Assembly (NCBI RefSeq): GCF_037975245.1
Contig: NC_092577.1
Coordinates: 24,983,398-25,047,397, forward strand
DNA from: Apostichopus japonicus
Lineage: Eukaryota > Echinodermata > Holothuroidea > Aspidochirotida > Stichopodidae
Length of the DNA stretch: 64,000 nt
Direction: 5' to 3'
Both the position numbers and the translations under genes were made by a program. This document shows positions 48,300-57,790 of the stretch, piece after piece (position 1 is the first letter of the stretch; every line of letters starts with the position of its first letter). The notes beneath the pieces were generated by a model. That model saw nothing but the letters and a program-made list of their open reading frames with translations. It ran no database searches and was not told the origin of the DNA.

Positions 48300-48350
48300 A
48301 GGAGTTGCCAGTTAGCCAGGTCTTTGCACGTAAAAAGCAGGAGTTGCCAG
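48300..48350 (+). mobile_element. 27-nt Tx1-B tail insertion with 12-bp target duplication
   Basis: AGGAGTTGCCAG at 48300-48311 is repeated at 48339-48350. Between them lie only 27 nt, of which the last 18 (TCTTTGCACGTAAAAAGC) are the exact 3' terminus of Tx1-B (compare 62235-62250). The total gain is 39 nt, in frame. Removing it leaves a gag reading typical of BEL elements at this point. Confidence 0.88.
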
Positions 48351-48687
48351 TTTCTTGGAGGTAGTAGCGGTTATGCTAAAGCTAGGTCCATATTAGAAAA
48401 CCGCTTTGGAAACTCGCACCTAGTCACTGAGCGTTTAATACGCGAGTTAACATTTGGTAAACATGTGAGACTGCCGCAACACATACAACAGTTAGCTGAT
48501 GATATGCAAAATGCATTCCTTGTACTTTTAGAGTTAAAAAGTGTGCAGTTGAGATGGAAAAAATGTGCATTGAAAGCCAAACGGCTCGATGGTTGTTATC
48601 CAGGGTTCAAAGAATTCATTGAATTCGCAGGTGAAATCGCCAGTGAGGTAAATGACCCAGTTTATGGCGACGTTTATCTCAAGCGTT

Positions 48688-49083
48688 GTTGCTTTTTACG
48701 TGCTAAGAAACGGACACGGACCAAAGGTCAACAAAACCAAAAACAAACCCAGTCTGTAAAGCAACAACTGAAACCCATCAATCTCTCACTAACGCAGCGT
48801 TTAACGTGACGCGAAAAGGGCACGGACCCAAAGGCCAACAGAAGCAAAACAAATAAAACACTACAAACAAGCCCCAAAAAGCCAACCCGAAACCACAAAG
48901 AGAAAAATTAAACCAACCTATATTATGTAACGACCACACAGCCCCCACACCTACCAACTAACTCACTCCAAATTTCATCCGGGGAACGCCGTCCCGATAG
49001 TAGACGACAGGCTTGCGCCAGCGTCTACGAAAGGCAGTGTCGGGAAGCCGTGCATGGTCCGCCTCCATGCGCCTCCATGCCTC
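48688..49083 (-). mobile_element. Tx1-B fragment in BEL gag
   Basis: Reverse-oriented ORF2 C-terminus (RWRKPVV, YRDGVPR) and full 3' UTR ending CACGTGC/CGTAAAAAGC. An 8-bp duplication, CAAGCGTT, flanks it (48680-48687 and 49084-49091). Confidence 0.9.
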
Positions 49084-49525
49084 CAAGCGTTCTTTGTCTA
49101 AGTCCAATACGTGTACTGGTGAAAGTGCCCAGGCAGTAAAACCTGGAATGTACGCTAGGGCTCAACCTCCTTGTGTACTTGTGATAAGTTTAAACAATTG
49201 CGCCCTAGAGAGAGTTGACTGTTGTAATGAACCATAAGTTGTGTCATAACTGCCTCCGTTGCCTCTCATATCACTAGTGATTGTGGCAAGCGCTCTGTTT
49301 GTAGTTTGCGAGGTTGTGGTAGGGAACATACCATGTACATTCATAGCTGATAATACTGTAAATTCTTCACCTGATATTGAGGTCTCTAATGCTAGCTTCT
49401 CTCGTAGCAAAAGTACAAAAGTTGAGGCCACCGTGAACAGTTTTGTGTGACGCATTTGTATTGTTATCAATTATTATCAATTTGAGCTTAGAACGTTCAA
49501 CTCGTCAGGTATTCAGCAATCCGAG

Positions 49526-50745
49526 ATGGTGGACCTGTCCTTGTCTTTTAAATCGGGTGAAATCTTGAAATTATGTGCCGTTTACGTAGTTGACGAAATA
49601 CCAGTTAAGAATGCTATAGTCGATCAGGAATGTTATTCCCATCTTAATGGTATCGGTCCCCTACCTGCTTATCAAAGTACTGGTATCACAGTAGACATTG
49701 TGATAGGTGAAAATAATTCTGAAGCACTTGTGCCGTTGGAGGTTAAGCGAGGTGGTCCAGGGGAGCTCTTTGCCGTACGTTACATGTTTGGTTGGAGTCT
49801 TAATGGACAATCTCCCATTAGCCTCCCGAGTCGTAAGATAATTTCAAATTTTATATTTTATTATTTTATTCTACTTCGACTATTCAGACTGATGTTTCTC
49901 GTTTGCGGGTTTGGATCTCCCGTCATGATCATACGAGGATAAGTTGGTGATATCTTTGTGGGACAAAGAGTACAGGAAAGTGGATGGTCACCATGAACTT
50001 CCCATTCCTTGGAGGGACAGGTTGGAGACTCTTCCAAATAATTTTGTTGGCAAAACTAGGTTAGACTCGTTGTACAAGAAACTTATTAGGAACGGCTTGT
50101 ATGATAGGTATAACGCTGAGATTGTGAAACTTGTAGATAACTGTTATGCAGAGGCAGTACGAGATTCAGAGTTGTTCATGGTAGACAGGATATGGTATTT
50201 ACTCCATCATGCGGTAGTGTCAGAGAAGAAAGCAGGCAAACTTAGGGTAGTTTTGGATTGCGCTAGTAACTTCAAAGGCAAGTCTTTGAATGATCGTTGT
50301 ATGCAGGGCCCGACATGATTAATAAGCTTCTGCCAGTCTTGTTGAGATTTCGGCAACATAGTATAGCAGTTCAAGCAGACATTGAAGCTATGTATAATCA
50401 AGTTAGGATCCCAGATAGGGATAGAGATGCCCTACGACTCCTATGGTACATTAATGGTAAATTAAGGTACCTTCGTATGACGTCACATTTGTTTGGAGGG
50501 GTGTGGTGTGCGGCTAGCTCCGCCTATGCTCTCAGGCGTACAATTGCTGATCTGCCGAGTGTGATTCCGCTTGTTAAGTATGCGGTTGAAAGATCGTTTT
50601 ATGTAGATGATTGTCTTAGTTCTGTGTCAAGTAAATCAGATGCTTAGATCATTATTAGGGAAACCCCCAAGGCCCTGAAAAGTGGAGGGTTTAAGTTTGT
50701 AGTCAATGATTTCAGATTGGTAGCTGAAGTGTCCGTGGAATGTAG
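49526..50745 (+). pseudogene. BEL/Pao protease-RT remnant
   Basis: 49526-49835 covers the protease/linker region (VDIVIGENNSEALVPLE, FAVRYMFGWSLNGQSP). After a frameshift near 49840, 49944-50318 reads the RT N-terminal region (RLDSLYKKLIRNGLYDRY, GKLRVVLDCASNFKGKSLND). After another slip near 50310, 50320-50645 carries the palm (FRQHSIAVQADIEAMYNQV, YLRMTSHLFGG, SFYVDDCLSS with the YVDD box). A TAG ends it at 50645-50647. Related frame (KALKSGGFKFVVNDFRL) continues to about 50745, then LINE sequence begins. Confidence 0.88.
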
Positions 50746-50784
50746 GGCTAAGGGAGTTCTAGACTTTGGTACTAGTTGGTAGTT

Positions 50785-51465
50785 GGTTTTCGTGGAGTGC
50801 GGACGTGTTTTCGGCTGCTCTCCAGTTTTCGTTGACCACATACTTTGTGTTTTTTTTTTAATGTTGGCCTTTAAATAGTTTGTAGTTTGTTTAGTGTAGT
50901 TTTGGCTTTGTTTGGTGGCTTTGTTTCTGTCAGGTGCGTGGCTTGCCACACCCCTAGCTGTCATGGCGGCTCGCCGTGACAGCAAAATCGTATTGTTGAG
51001 TTTTTCGGGGGAGGCTAAGGTCGTCCCCGGACAATTTTTTTTCAGTTTTGCGTTCTGTTGGTTTAAAGGTCCCTGGAGAGGTTGACGCGCTTCAGCGTAA
51101 ATCTCTCCGGGTATGAATGTTTTTGATATAACATTCACATCGGAGGCTGCCCGCGTGCGAGGCGTCCATGTGTTGGAGGGAGTTGAGGGACTGAAGGTCA
51201 CACCGTACGACAGTTCGGTGTGGGTCACAGTCCTCCATCTCCCTCTGGACATGTCTTAACAGGTTGTTGTGCGGACACTGGGGCGTTTTGGGAAAGTGAA
51301 CGGTTACGAGGAGCCGGAATTCCTTGAATGTAAGGGTGTCAAGACCGGGACTAGACGAGTTAGAATCGAACTGAAGTCCGATATCCCCTACAAGAATGAT
51401 TAGCAAACTGCTAAACTTAATTCGCTCGTCTTAACGGATGGCGATCCTCAAGTCAAAGGGACGGA
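50785..51465 (+). mobile_element. Tx1-B 5' end and ORF1 N-terminus inside BEL pol
   Basis: Starts GGTTTTCGTGGAGTGCGGAC, the same 5' end as Tx1-A copies. ORF1 begins MAARRDSKIVLLSFSGEAK at about 50964 and aligns with Tx1-A ORF1 (VEGLKVTPYDSSVWVTVLH, VVRTLGRFGKVNGY, VRIELKSDIPY), with several frame breaks. It stops near 51465 without reaching the knuckles, ORF2 or tail, so it is 3'-truncated. Confidence 0.82.
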
Positions 51466-51472
51466 CGTCACC

Positions 51473-52885
51473 GTGGGGTATACGACTATTACTGGTCATA
51501 TGTCCCCTCCTGGGTTAAGTGATGTTGGAGATTCAGATGAGCCATTATGTAGGCTAATGAATCATTATTCTTCATGGTATAAAATGAAGAGAGGTTTAGC
51601 GTGGCTCTTGCGTCTTCTGCGATTTCTTAAGGGGCAAAAACCTTTAGGCAGATTATCTGTCCAAGAAGTTCGTCGAGCAGGAGATATACTCCTCCGTAAG
51701 AGTCAGTCTACTAGTTTCTGTTCTGAGTTAGAAAGGTTAAGTCAGGGTAAGGCTGTCAGAGCATCTAGTTCCCTTAAAACGTTAACTCCGTTTCTAGATG
51801 GTGAAGGGCTTCTCAGGGTAGGTGGCCGTTTGAAAGAGTTTGACAGCAAACACCCGTGTATAATCTCTGGTAGACATCCTATTGCTGAGTATATTGTTAT
51901 GGACGCACACAGTATCGCCCATGCTGGTATTGAGTGGGTGCTAAGTATTGTAAGGAAGGATTTTTGGGTTACTAAGGGAAGGCCGTTGGTCAAGAAGATT
52001 GTTAGGGCTTGTGTCACGTGTCGACGTTTGTATTCTAAGCCCTGTGTACAACAAATGGCAAATTTGCCTAGGGAACGTATTGCGGCTAATGTAGCCCCCT
52101 TTATTCATGTGGGCATTGATGTGTTTGGGCCGTATTACGTTAAACTTGGCCGTTCTGAAATGAAGCGTGATGGCTGTTTGTTCACTTCTTTAACAGTCAG
52201 GGCTGTCCATATCGAGAAGTTGGACTCATTAGATACTGTGGCACGTAGAGGGTGTCCAGAAATCGTATTTTCAGATAATGGCACAAATTTGGTTGGGGGT
52301 GAGGCGGAGTTCAGACGGGTCATGAGCGGCCTCTCCAATAAGGTAATACACAGTTATGCAGTAAAAGAGAATTTTGATTGGCGTTTTATTCCCCCTACTG
52401 CTTCTCATATGGGGGGAGCCTGGGAACAAGTTGGTGCAATTAAAAGAGTCATGTCTGCTATCCTCCCTAGTACTGTGAGACTTACAGATGAGATCTTGGG
52501 GACTTTTGCGAAGTCGAAAGCATTGTTAATGGTCGTCCGTTGACAAAACTCAGCGACGACCCTAGCATTCCGCCGGACAAGTTTGAAAATGTTGATCGTT
52601 TCCGTCGCCGCTGGAGGCATGTCCAGCACCTAGCTAACCAATTCTGGCACAAGTGGTTGAAATTGTATCTACCTGAATTGCAAAAGAGGTCTAAGTGGAC
52701 GGAGGTCACTGATAATCTGGCAGTCGGTGACTTGGTTTTAATCTTAGATGAAGTGACTCCCCGTAACCTCTGGCCGTTGTCGCTGGTTGTTAGTGTTAAC
52801 TGTAGTAGAGATGGGTTAGTTTTGGAATTGTTTTTGGTTTTGTTGACCTTTGGTCCGTGTCCGTTTTTTCTTTGCACGTAAAAAG
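51473..52885 (+). pseudogene. BEL/Pao integrase remnant
   Basis: 51473-52541 is open and shows MKRGLAWLLRLLRFLKG, LRVGGRLKEFD, HPIAEYIVMDAHSIAHAG, a zinc-finger-like CVTCRRLYSKP, then the integrase core (HVGIDVFGPYYVK, VFSDNGTNLVGGEAEF, HMGGAWEQVG with the catalytic Glu). A slip near 52525 leads into 52540-52810 (NQFWHKWLKLYLPELQKRSKW, NLAVGDLVLILDE), the usual C-terminus. A Tx1-B tail then interrupts it. The RNase H domain that should precede the integrase is missing. Confidence 0.9.
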
Positions 52886-52887
52886 CA
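52817..52887 (+). mobile_element. About 70-nt Tx1-B tail insertion in BEL pol end
   Basis: TTTTTGGTTTTGTTGACC, TTTGGTCCGTGTCCG and TCTTTGCACGTAAAAAGCAC match the last bases of Tx1-B. BEL coding (GLV before; VKTRTTELVRPITEIVLL after) resumes on the far side. No clear target duplication is visible. Confidence 0.85.
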
Positions 52888-53202
52888 CAGGTCGGTAAGA
52901 GTTAAGACTAGGACTACCGAGCTGGTTCGTCCTATTACTGAGATTGTTTTACTTGAATCGGCATTCTCATCAGTGTTTGCAAGCATTGTTGTTGAAATTC
53001 CATGTAAATAAAGTTGATGTGTTATTATCTTCGTTATTGAACTGTCAGGTGTGTGAGGCTTTATAGTTGTTTACTTGGTTTAGAAGCTTTACGTCACAAT
53101 TTTGATTGCTAAAGCTGTTATGGAATTAAATGTACATCGATGGGGTGGTTTAGGTATTCTAGGCATTGTTATACTTGAATATGACGTATTCCAGTGGGGG
53201 AG

Positions 53203-53895
53203 TGTCATCGTTGCCGATGTGTGCTATTTGCTTAGGCAGAGGTGGGGCAGAGGTCAATACTGCCCATTTACTAGTTGACTTTCATATCCACCTCCGATTT
53301 GCATACTTCCGTATTTTGTGAAGTAGACATGCATGCTTCATTCCTCTCCTGGTTCAGAGAGGCGTCACACGTGCTCCTATAGCAGTGTTCCTTAGTATGT
53401 AAGTATTGTAATTGTTTTATATAAGTATTAAGGGGCTTGATATTGTAATTGTATATCTCTTTTAATATCGCATTATAGATATTTGCCTTTAATGTGATTT
53501 TGCTGTATGCTTGTTATTTTGATTGCCTTTTTTGTGTGAGTATCTGGAGTAGAATATATCGCCAGATGTTATTATTTTCTTGGTGTTCTGTACATTCTCC
53601 AGAAAGCCGCCGTTAATCCCTGTAAACCCCTGTACACCGCAGTTTGTCGTGCTGTTGCTTTTGCCCGGTAACGATTGTAAGTTAATTATCAAGAATGTAA
53701 TTGTCGGCAATTTTTCTCTGTCTTTTTATTATTGATTTGTTGAATTCATGTGTTTATTTCACCAATTGTATATTGATGTTTTGATATCTTTACTTTCTAG
53801 TTTTCACCGTGGTCTTGTTGAAACCACGCGTGTAAATAAATGGGTTAAAACCTACAACCACCTGTTTAGCTTCATTGAGCGTCGTCTCGGTGACA
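53203..53895 (+). repeat. 3' LTR (693 bp)
   Basis: Starts TGTCATCGTTGCCGATGTGTGC after the purine tract at 53191-53202 and ends GGTGACA. The duplication TCTAC follows at 53896-53900. Confidence 0.93.
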
Positions 53896-53908
53896 TCTAC
53901 CTTGACTG

Positions 53909-54904
53909 CAAACAGGCGACACGCCCTTCTGGGGTGTATACTCAGATTGGTGACTCACTTCGTAGAATCAAAGAGAAGGGTGGGCCACATGTTCTGCTGA
54001 ACGTGGCCCATCTGTGTTATACCCACCATGCTTCGTTCAATGCTCGTGCCTGTGTGCCCGTCGGCTTGCCAAACCGTCATCTCTCCAGATGTGTGGCGGT
54101 CTGTGTGTTGTAAGTTACTAGATAGCCGTCTCCGGGACTTGGCGTGGAGGATTGCACATGGGGTCCTCATGACTAACCATTTTCGCCTAGTTAGGTGGCG
54201 ATTAGGTTATGGGATTTGTCCCCGTGTGGGCTGTAAAGCCATCGAGACTATATAGCACATTTTGCTGGAGTGTCCCTTTGTCCGGTTGGTGTGGGAATGG
54301 TTTCACGCCTTCGTTGTTGGTGTTATTGGTTGCACACAGTGGGCCATTAGTAGTGATTTTGTTTTGTATGGTTTGTTGCCCCCTGTGTGCCCAATCTGGG
54401 TTAGGGATCTGCTGTTGGTGTTTGCCGCTGTCATCAGCAGACGCCGTCTAGTTTGATGGGGACGTCTGGGGGGCAGAGGATGTTGTCCCCCTCGTGCAAA
54501 GTGACATTAGGTTGCGCATGGAGTCGGACCATGCACGGCTTCCCGACAATGCCTTTCGTAGACGCTGGCGCAAGCCTGTCGTCTACTATCGGGACGGCGT
54601 TCCCCGGATAAAATTTGGAGTTACTTGGTAGGTCTGGGGCTTGTGTGGTCGTTACATAATATGGGTTGGTTTTATTTTTCTGTTTGTGGTTGGCTTTTTG
54701 GGGTCGGTTTGTAGTGTTTTACTTGTTTTCCTTCTGTTGGCCTTCGGGTCCGTGTCCTTTTGTGTCACGTTAAACGCTTCGTTTAGTGAGAGATTTGTGT
54801 TCGTGGGTTTCAGTGGGGTTTTTGTTTTTGTTTTACAGACTGTGATTGTTTTTCGTTCTGTTGAACTTTGGTCCGTGCCCGTTATCTTAGCACGTAAAAA
54901 GCAC
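53909..54904 (+). mobile_element. Tx1-B, 5'-truncated: ORF2 C-terminus and 3' UTR
   Basis: Encodes a Tx1 ORF2 C-terminal region (SRLRDLAWRIAHGVLMTN, RLGYGICPRVGC) similar to Tx1-A (RLRDLAWRIAHGALVTN). It is broken by TAG at 54253 and later stops. The 3' UTR ends CACGTAAAAAGCAC. ACCTTGACTG at 53899-53908 is repeated at 54905-54914 (8-10 bp duplication, the AC being ambiguous). It sits immediately right of the BEL element. Confidence 0.92.
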
Positions 54905-54914
54905 ACCTTGACTG

Positions 54915-55175
54915 TAAAAAAAATTCACCCTGCTTTTATTGGCAATTCCATGTACATGCTTGAGGTGGAAAAAAAAACTTTCTTGTTGCCTCCTTGAATA
55001 GTCCTAATGCATTGAAACAGGTGCATGACATCTTTACAGCTTACCTCTTTTCGCCAACCCATTAAAAATTTCAGTCTCAGTCCGACTTTAGGAATCAATT
55101 CTTTTATACTTAATTCATCCAACAAGGCGTATGCAGTCACATAAATTCCATTTTCTCTTGAGAAAAACAATGAAC
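54915..55175 (-). pseudogene. 5' exon of the second CMC-like transposase, SAM-like
   Basis: The minus strand reads YALLDELSIKELIPKVGLRL and FLMGWRKE, then a good donor GAG|GTAAGC (exon low end 55045). The LL..L....I...IP..G.RLKF pattern is like a SAM-domain C-terminal half that I associate with the same transposon protein family as 44980-47027. The BEL and Tx1-B insertions now separate it from the rest. Confidence 0.5.
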
Positions 55176-55469
55176 CACAAATGAGCAGCGGCAGCAGAGT
55201 TTGAAAGCTTCGGGAGTCATATCATTTGACATCAAGCCACTGTAATAGGACTGGATTTTAATGGATGCTGCCCTATTGGAAGCTTTTTGTTTTCAAATCT
55301 TAACTTTGAAGTCATTTTTGAAGGAAGTTCCATATACTATTAGCACATGTGCATTTGTTTGTGATATTGATCAATTTATTTTATGGTCTAACCTGCAAAT
55401 AAATTCATTGCCATCAAGGTATATATGATGCATGGCTTGAAATAACCCACAGCTGAAAGAAGGGTTACA
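55176..55469. other. Non-coding spacer
   Basis: No feature recognised. Confidence 0.35.
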
Positions 55470-55850
55470 TCTCTATGTTCCGACGTCTCTATGTTCCAAC
55501 AAATGTTTGGACTCTTTTTTTTGACCAACATTTTTTCGGACCCATTTTTTTGTGACCCAATTTTGTTCGGACCCCATTCTTTTTGGACCGAAATTTTTTG
55601 GACGACAATTTTTTTAAGGACCCAATTTTTTTGGACCTAATTTTTTGGACCCGATTTTTTGGGACCGATTTTTTATCGGACCTTATTTTTTGGGTCACAA
55701 AAGAATGGGGTCCCAAAAAATTTGGTTCCAAAGAAAAATTGGGTCCGAAGACAAATTGGGTCACAAATGGGGTCAGAATAAAATTTGGTCAAAAAAATTA
55801 GAGTCCAAACAATTTGTCGGAACATAGAGACGTCGGAACATAGAGACGTC
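55470..55850. repeat. Imperfect palindrome built from GGACCnAATTTTTT words
   Basis: The left arm starts CTCTATGTTCCGACGTCTCT ... TTTGGACTCT, and the right arm is its reverse complement (AGAGTCCAAACAATTTGTCG at about 55799). Between them, GGACC(C/G)(A/G)AATTTTTT words run forward in the left half. They run as AAAAATTGGGTCC in the right half, with the centre near 55680. The right arm runs straight into the 16-bp array. Confidence 0.88.
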
Positions 55851-57214
55851 GGAACATAGAGACGTCGGAACATAGAGACGTCGGAACATAGAGACGTCGG
55901 AACATAGAGACGTCGGAACATAGAGACGTCGGAACATAGAGACGTCGGAACATAGAGACGTCGGAACATAGAGACGTCGGAACATAGAGACGTCGGAACA
56001 TAGAGACGTCGGAACATAGAGACGTCGGAACATAGAGACGTCGGAACATAGAGACGTCGGAACATAGAGACGTCGGAACATAGAGACGTCGGAACATAGA
56101 GACGTCGGAACATAGAGACGTCGGAACATAGAGACGTCGGAACATAGAGACGTCGGAACATAGAGACGTCGGAACATAGAGACGTCGGAACATAGAGACG
56201 TCGGAACATAGAGACGTCGGAACATAGAGACGTCGGAACATAGAGACGTCGGAACATAGAGACGTCGGAACATAGAGACGTCGGAACATAGAGACGTCGG
56301 AACATAGAGACGTCGGAACATAGAGACGTCGGAACATAGAGACGTCGGAACATAGAGACGTCGGAACATAGAGACGTCGGAACATAGAGACGTCGGAACA
56401 TAGAGACGTCGGAACATAGAGACGTCGGAACATAGAGACGTCGGAACATAGAGACGTCGGAACATAGAGACGTCGGAACATAGAGACGTCGGAACATAGA
56501 GACGTCGGAACATAGAGACGTCGGAACATAGAGACGTCGGAACATAGAGACGTCGGAACATAGAGACGTCGGAACATAGAGACGTCGGAACATAGAGACG
56601 TCGGAACATAGAGACGTCGGAACATAGAGACGTCGGAACATAGAGACGTCGGAACATAGAGACGTCGGAACATAGAGACGTCGGAACATAGAGACGTCGG
56701 AACATAGAGACGTCGGAACATAGAGACGTCGGAACATAGAGACGTCGGAACATAGAGACGTCGGAACATAGAGACGTCGGAACATAGAGACGTCGGAACA
56801 TAGAGACGTCGGAACATAGAGACGTCGGAACATAGAGACGTCGGAACATAGAGACGTCGGAACATAGAGACGTCGGAACATAGAGACGTCGGAACATAGA
56901 GACGTCGGAACATAGAGACGTCGGAACATAGAGACGTCGGAACATAGAGACGTCGGAACATAGAGACGTCGGAACATAGAGACGTCGGAACATAGAGACG
57001 TCGGAACATAGAGACGTCGGAACATAGAGACGTCGGAACATAGAGACGTCGGAACATAGAGACGTCGGAACATAGAGACGTCGGAACATAGAGACGTCGG
57101 AACATAGAGACGTCGGAACATAGAGACGTCGGAACATAGAGACGTCGGAACATAGAGACGTCGGAACATAGAGACGTCGGAACATAGAGACGTCGGAACA
57201 TAGAGACGTCGGAA
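55816..57214 (+). repeat. Satellite: 87 copies of a 16-bp unit
   Basis: GTCGGAACATAGAGAC is repeated 87 times (55816-57207) plus a 7-bp partial. I saw no variant unit. The junction of units makes GACGTC, itself palindromic. All three minus-strand frames are open because 48 bp is 16 codons, giving protein-like repeats (MFRRLYVPTSLCSDVS) of 460-530 aa that are artefacts. Confidence 0.97.
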
Positions 57215-57286
57215 GAAGCTCTTTAACATTTTGACATTTTCACCCAGCACCAATTCAAAAATCGCCAATGACGCTGTTCACTGCGC

Positions 57287-57410
57287 TTTTTACGTGCAAA
57301 GAAACGGACACGGACCAAAGGTCAACAAACCAAAAACAATCCCAAGTCTGTTTAACAACCACCAAAAACCCAACTGAAAACCCACAAACAGAAATCTCTC
57401 ACTGACCCAG
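57287..57410 (-). mobile_element. Tx1-B 3' tail fragment
   Basis: Plus strand GCTTTTTACGTGCAAAGAAA then the reverse complement of the Tx1-B 3' UTR to TCTCTCACTGA. Possible 6-bp duplication TCACTG on both sides, weak. Confidence 0.85.
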
Positions 57411-57790
57411 AAATCTGGTGAAAGGAAAACTTAAAATCTCTAACCTATTTTACTCGATCACTGATAGAAATTTTGAAATTCTACCTACATAGGCTTAGCT
57501 TATTATCGTTGGCGAGCTTTGCACGTGACCTACTGTACGTAGCTTCACGACAAAGTGACAGGGCAACCTCAGTATAATTTTATTATGAGGATCTGAATAC
57601 TGCATTTGTCATTATATGCAAGCGATTCGCCTCGTTGAAGCTAGCGGCCACTAAGTTCAAGAGCAGACAGTGCTCTGATGTATATATAGCTCAATATCAA
57701 TGATGAATAATGATGAATACTGTTAGTGGCTGCTCTGCTCTTAATGGCTTCAAGCAAGTAAGCTGGCCCTATGCCTACACTATGTAAAGT
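57411..57790. other. Non-coding spacer
   Basis: Nothing recognised. Confidence 0.35.

Larger units (their letters stand above)
48074..49470 (+). pseudogene. BEL/Pao gag remnant with two Tx1-B insertions
   Basis: Starts MEDLKSARTSAKRAV at 48074 and is open to 48289. The central gag is deleted between about 48270 and 48280. The conserved region resumes at 48285 (KEAIRSC; then GYAKARSILENRFG at about 48363-48404, SHLVTERLIRELT) and is open to 48687. A 27-nt tail insertion lies at 48312-48338 and a Tx1-B fragment at 48688-49083. Gag resumes at 49084 (SLSKSNTCTGESAQAVKPG) and reaches a zinc-knuckle region (KLCHNCLR, CGKRSVCSLRGCGREH) in a shifted frame at about 49225-49340. Confidence 0.85.
47033..53895 (+). 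mobile_element. BEL/Pao LTR retrotransposon, inactivated and carrying Tx1-B pieces
   Basis: Long terminal repeats (TGTCATCG...GGTGACA) flank gag and pol remnants in the BEL/Pao order, with the 5-bp duplication TCTAC outside. A purine-rich tract (CCAGTGGGGGAG) abuts the 3' LTR. Gag has lost its middle. The RT end and RNase H region are replaced by LINE sequence, and four Tx1-B fragments lie inside. It is inserted in the CMC-like transposase pseudogene. Confidence 0.93.

Noticed and set aside
55816..57214. CRISPR-like regular array
   Set aside because: There are no spacers; the 16-bp units are contiguous and identical, and the DNA is eukaryotic.
55673..57268. 531-, 470- and 467-aa minus-strand reading frames
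   Set aside because: All three frames of a perfect 16-bp tandem array are open because 48 bp encode 16 codons without a stop. The 'protein' is MFRRLYVPTSLCSDVS repeated; no gene.
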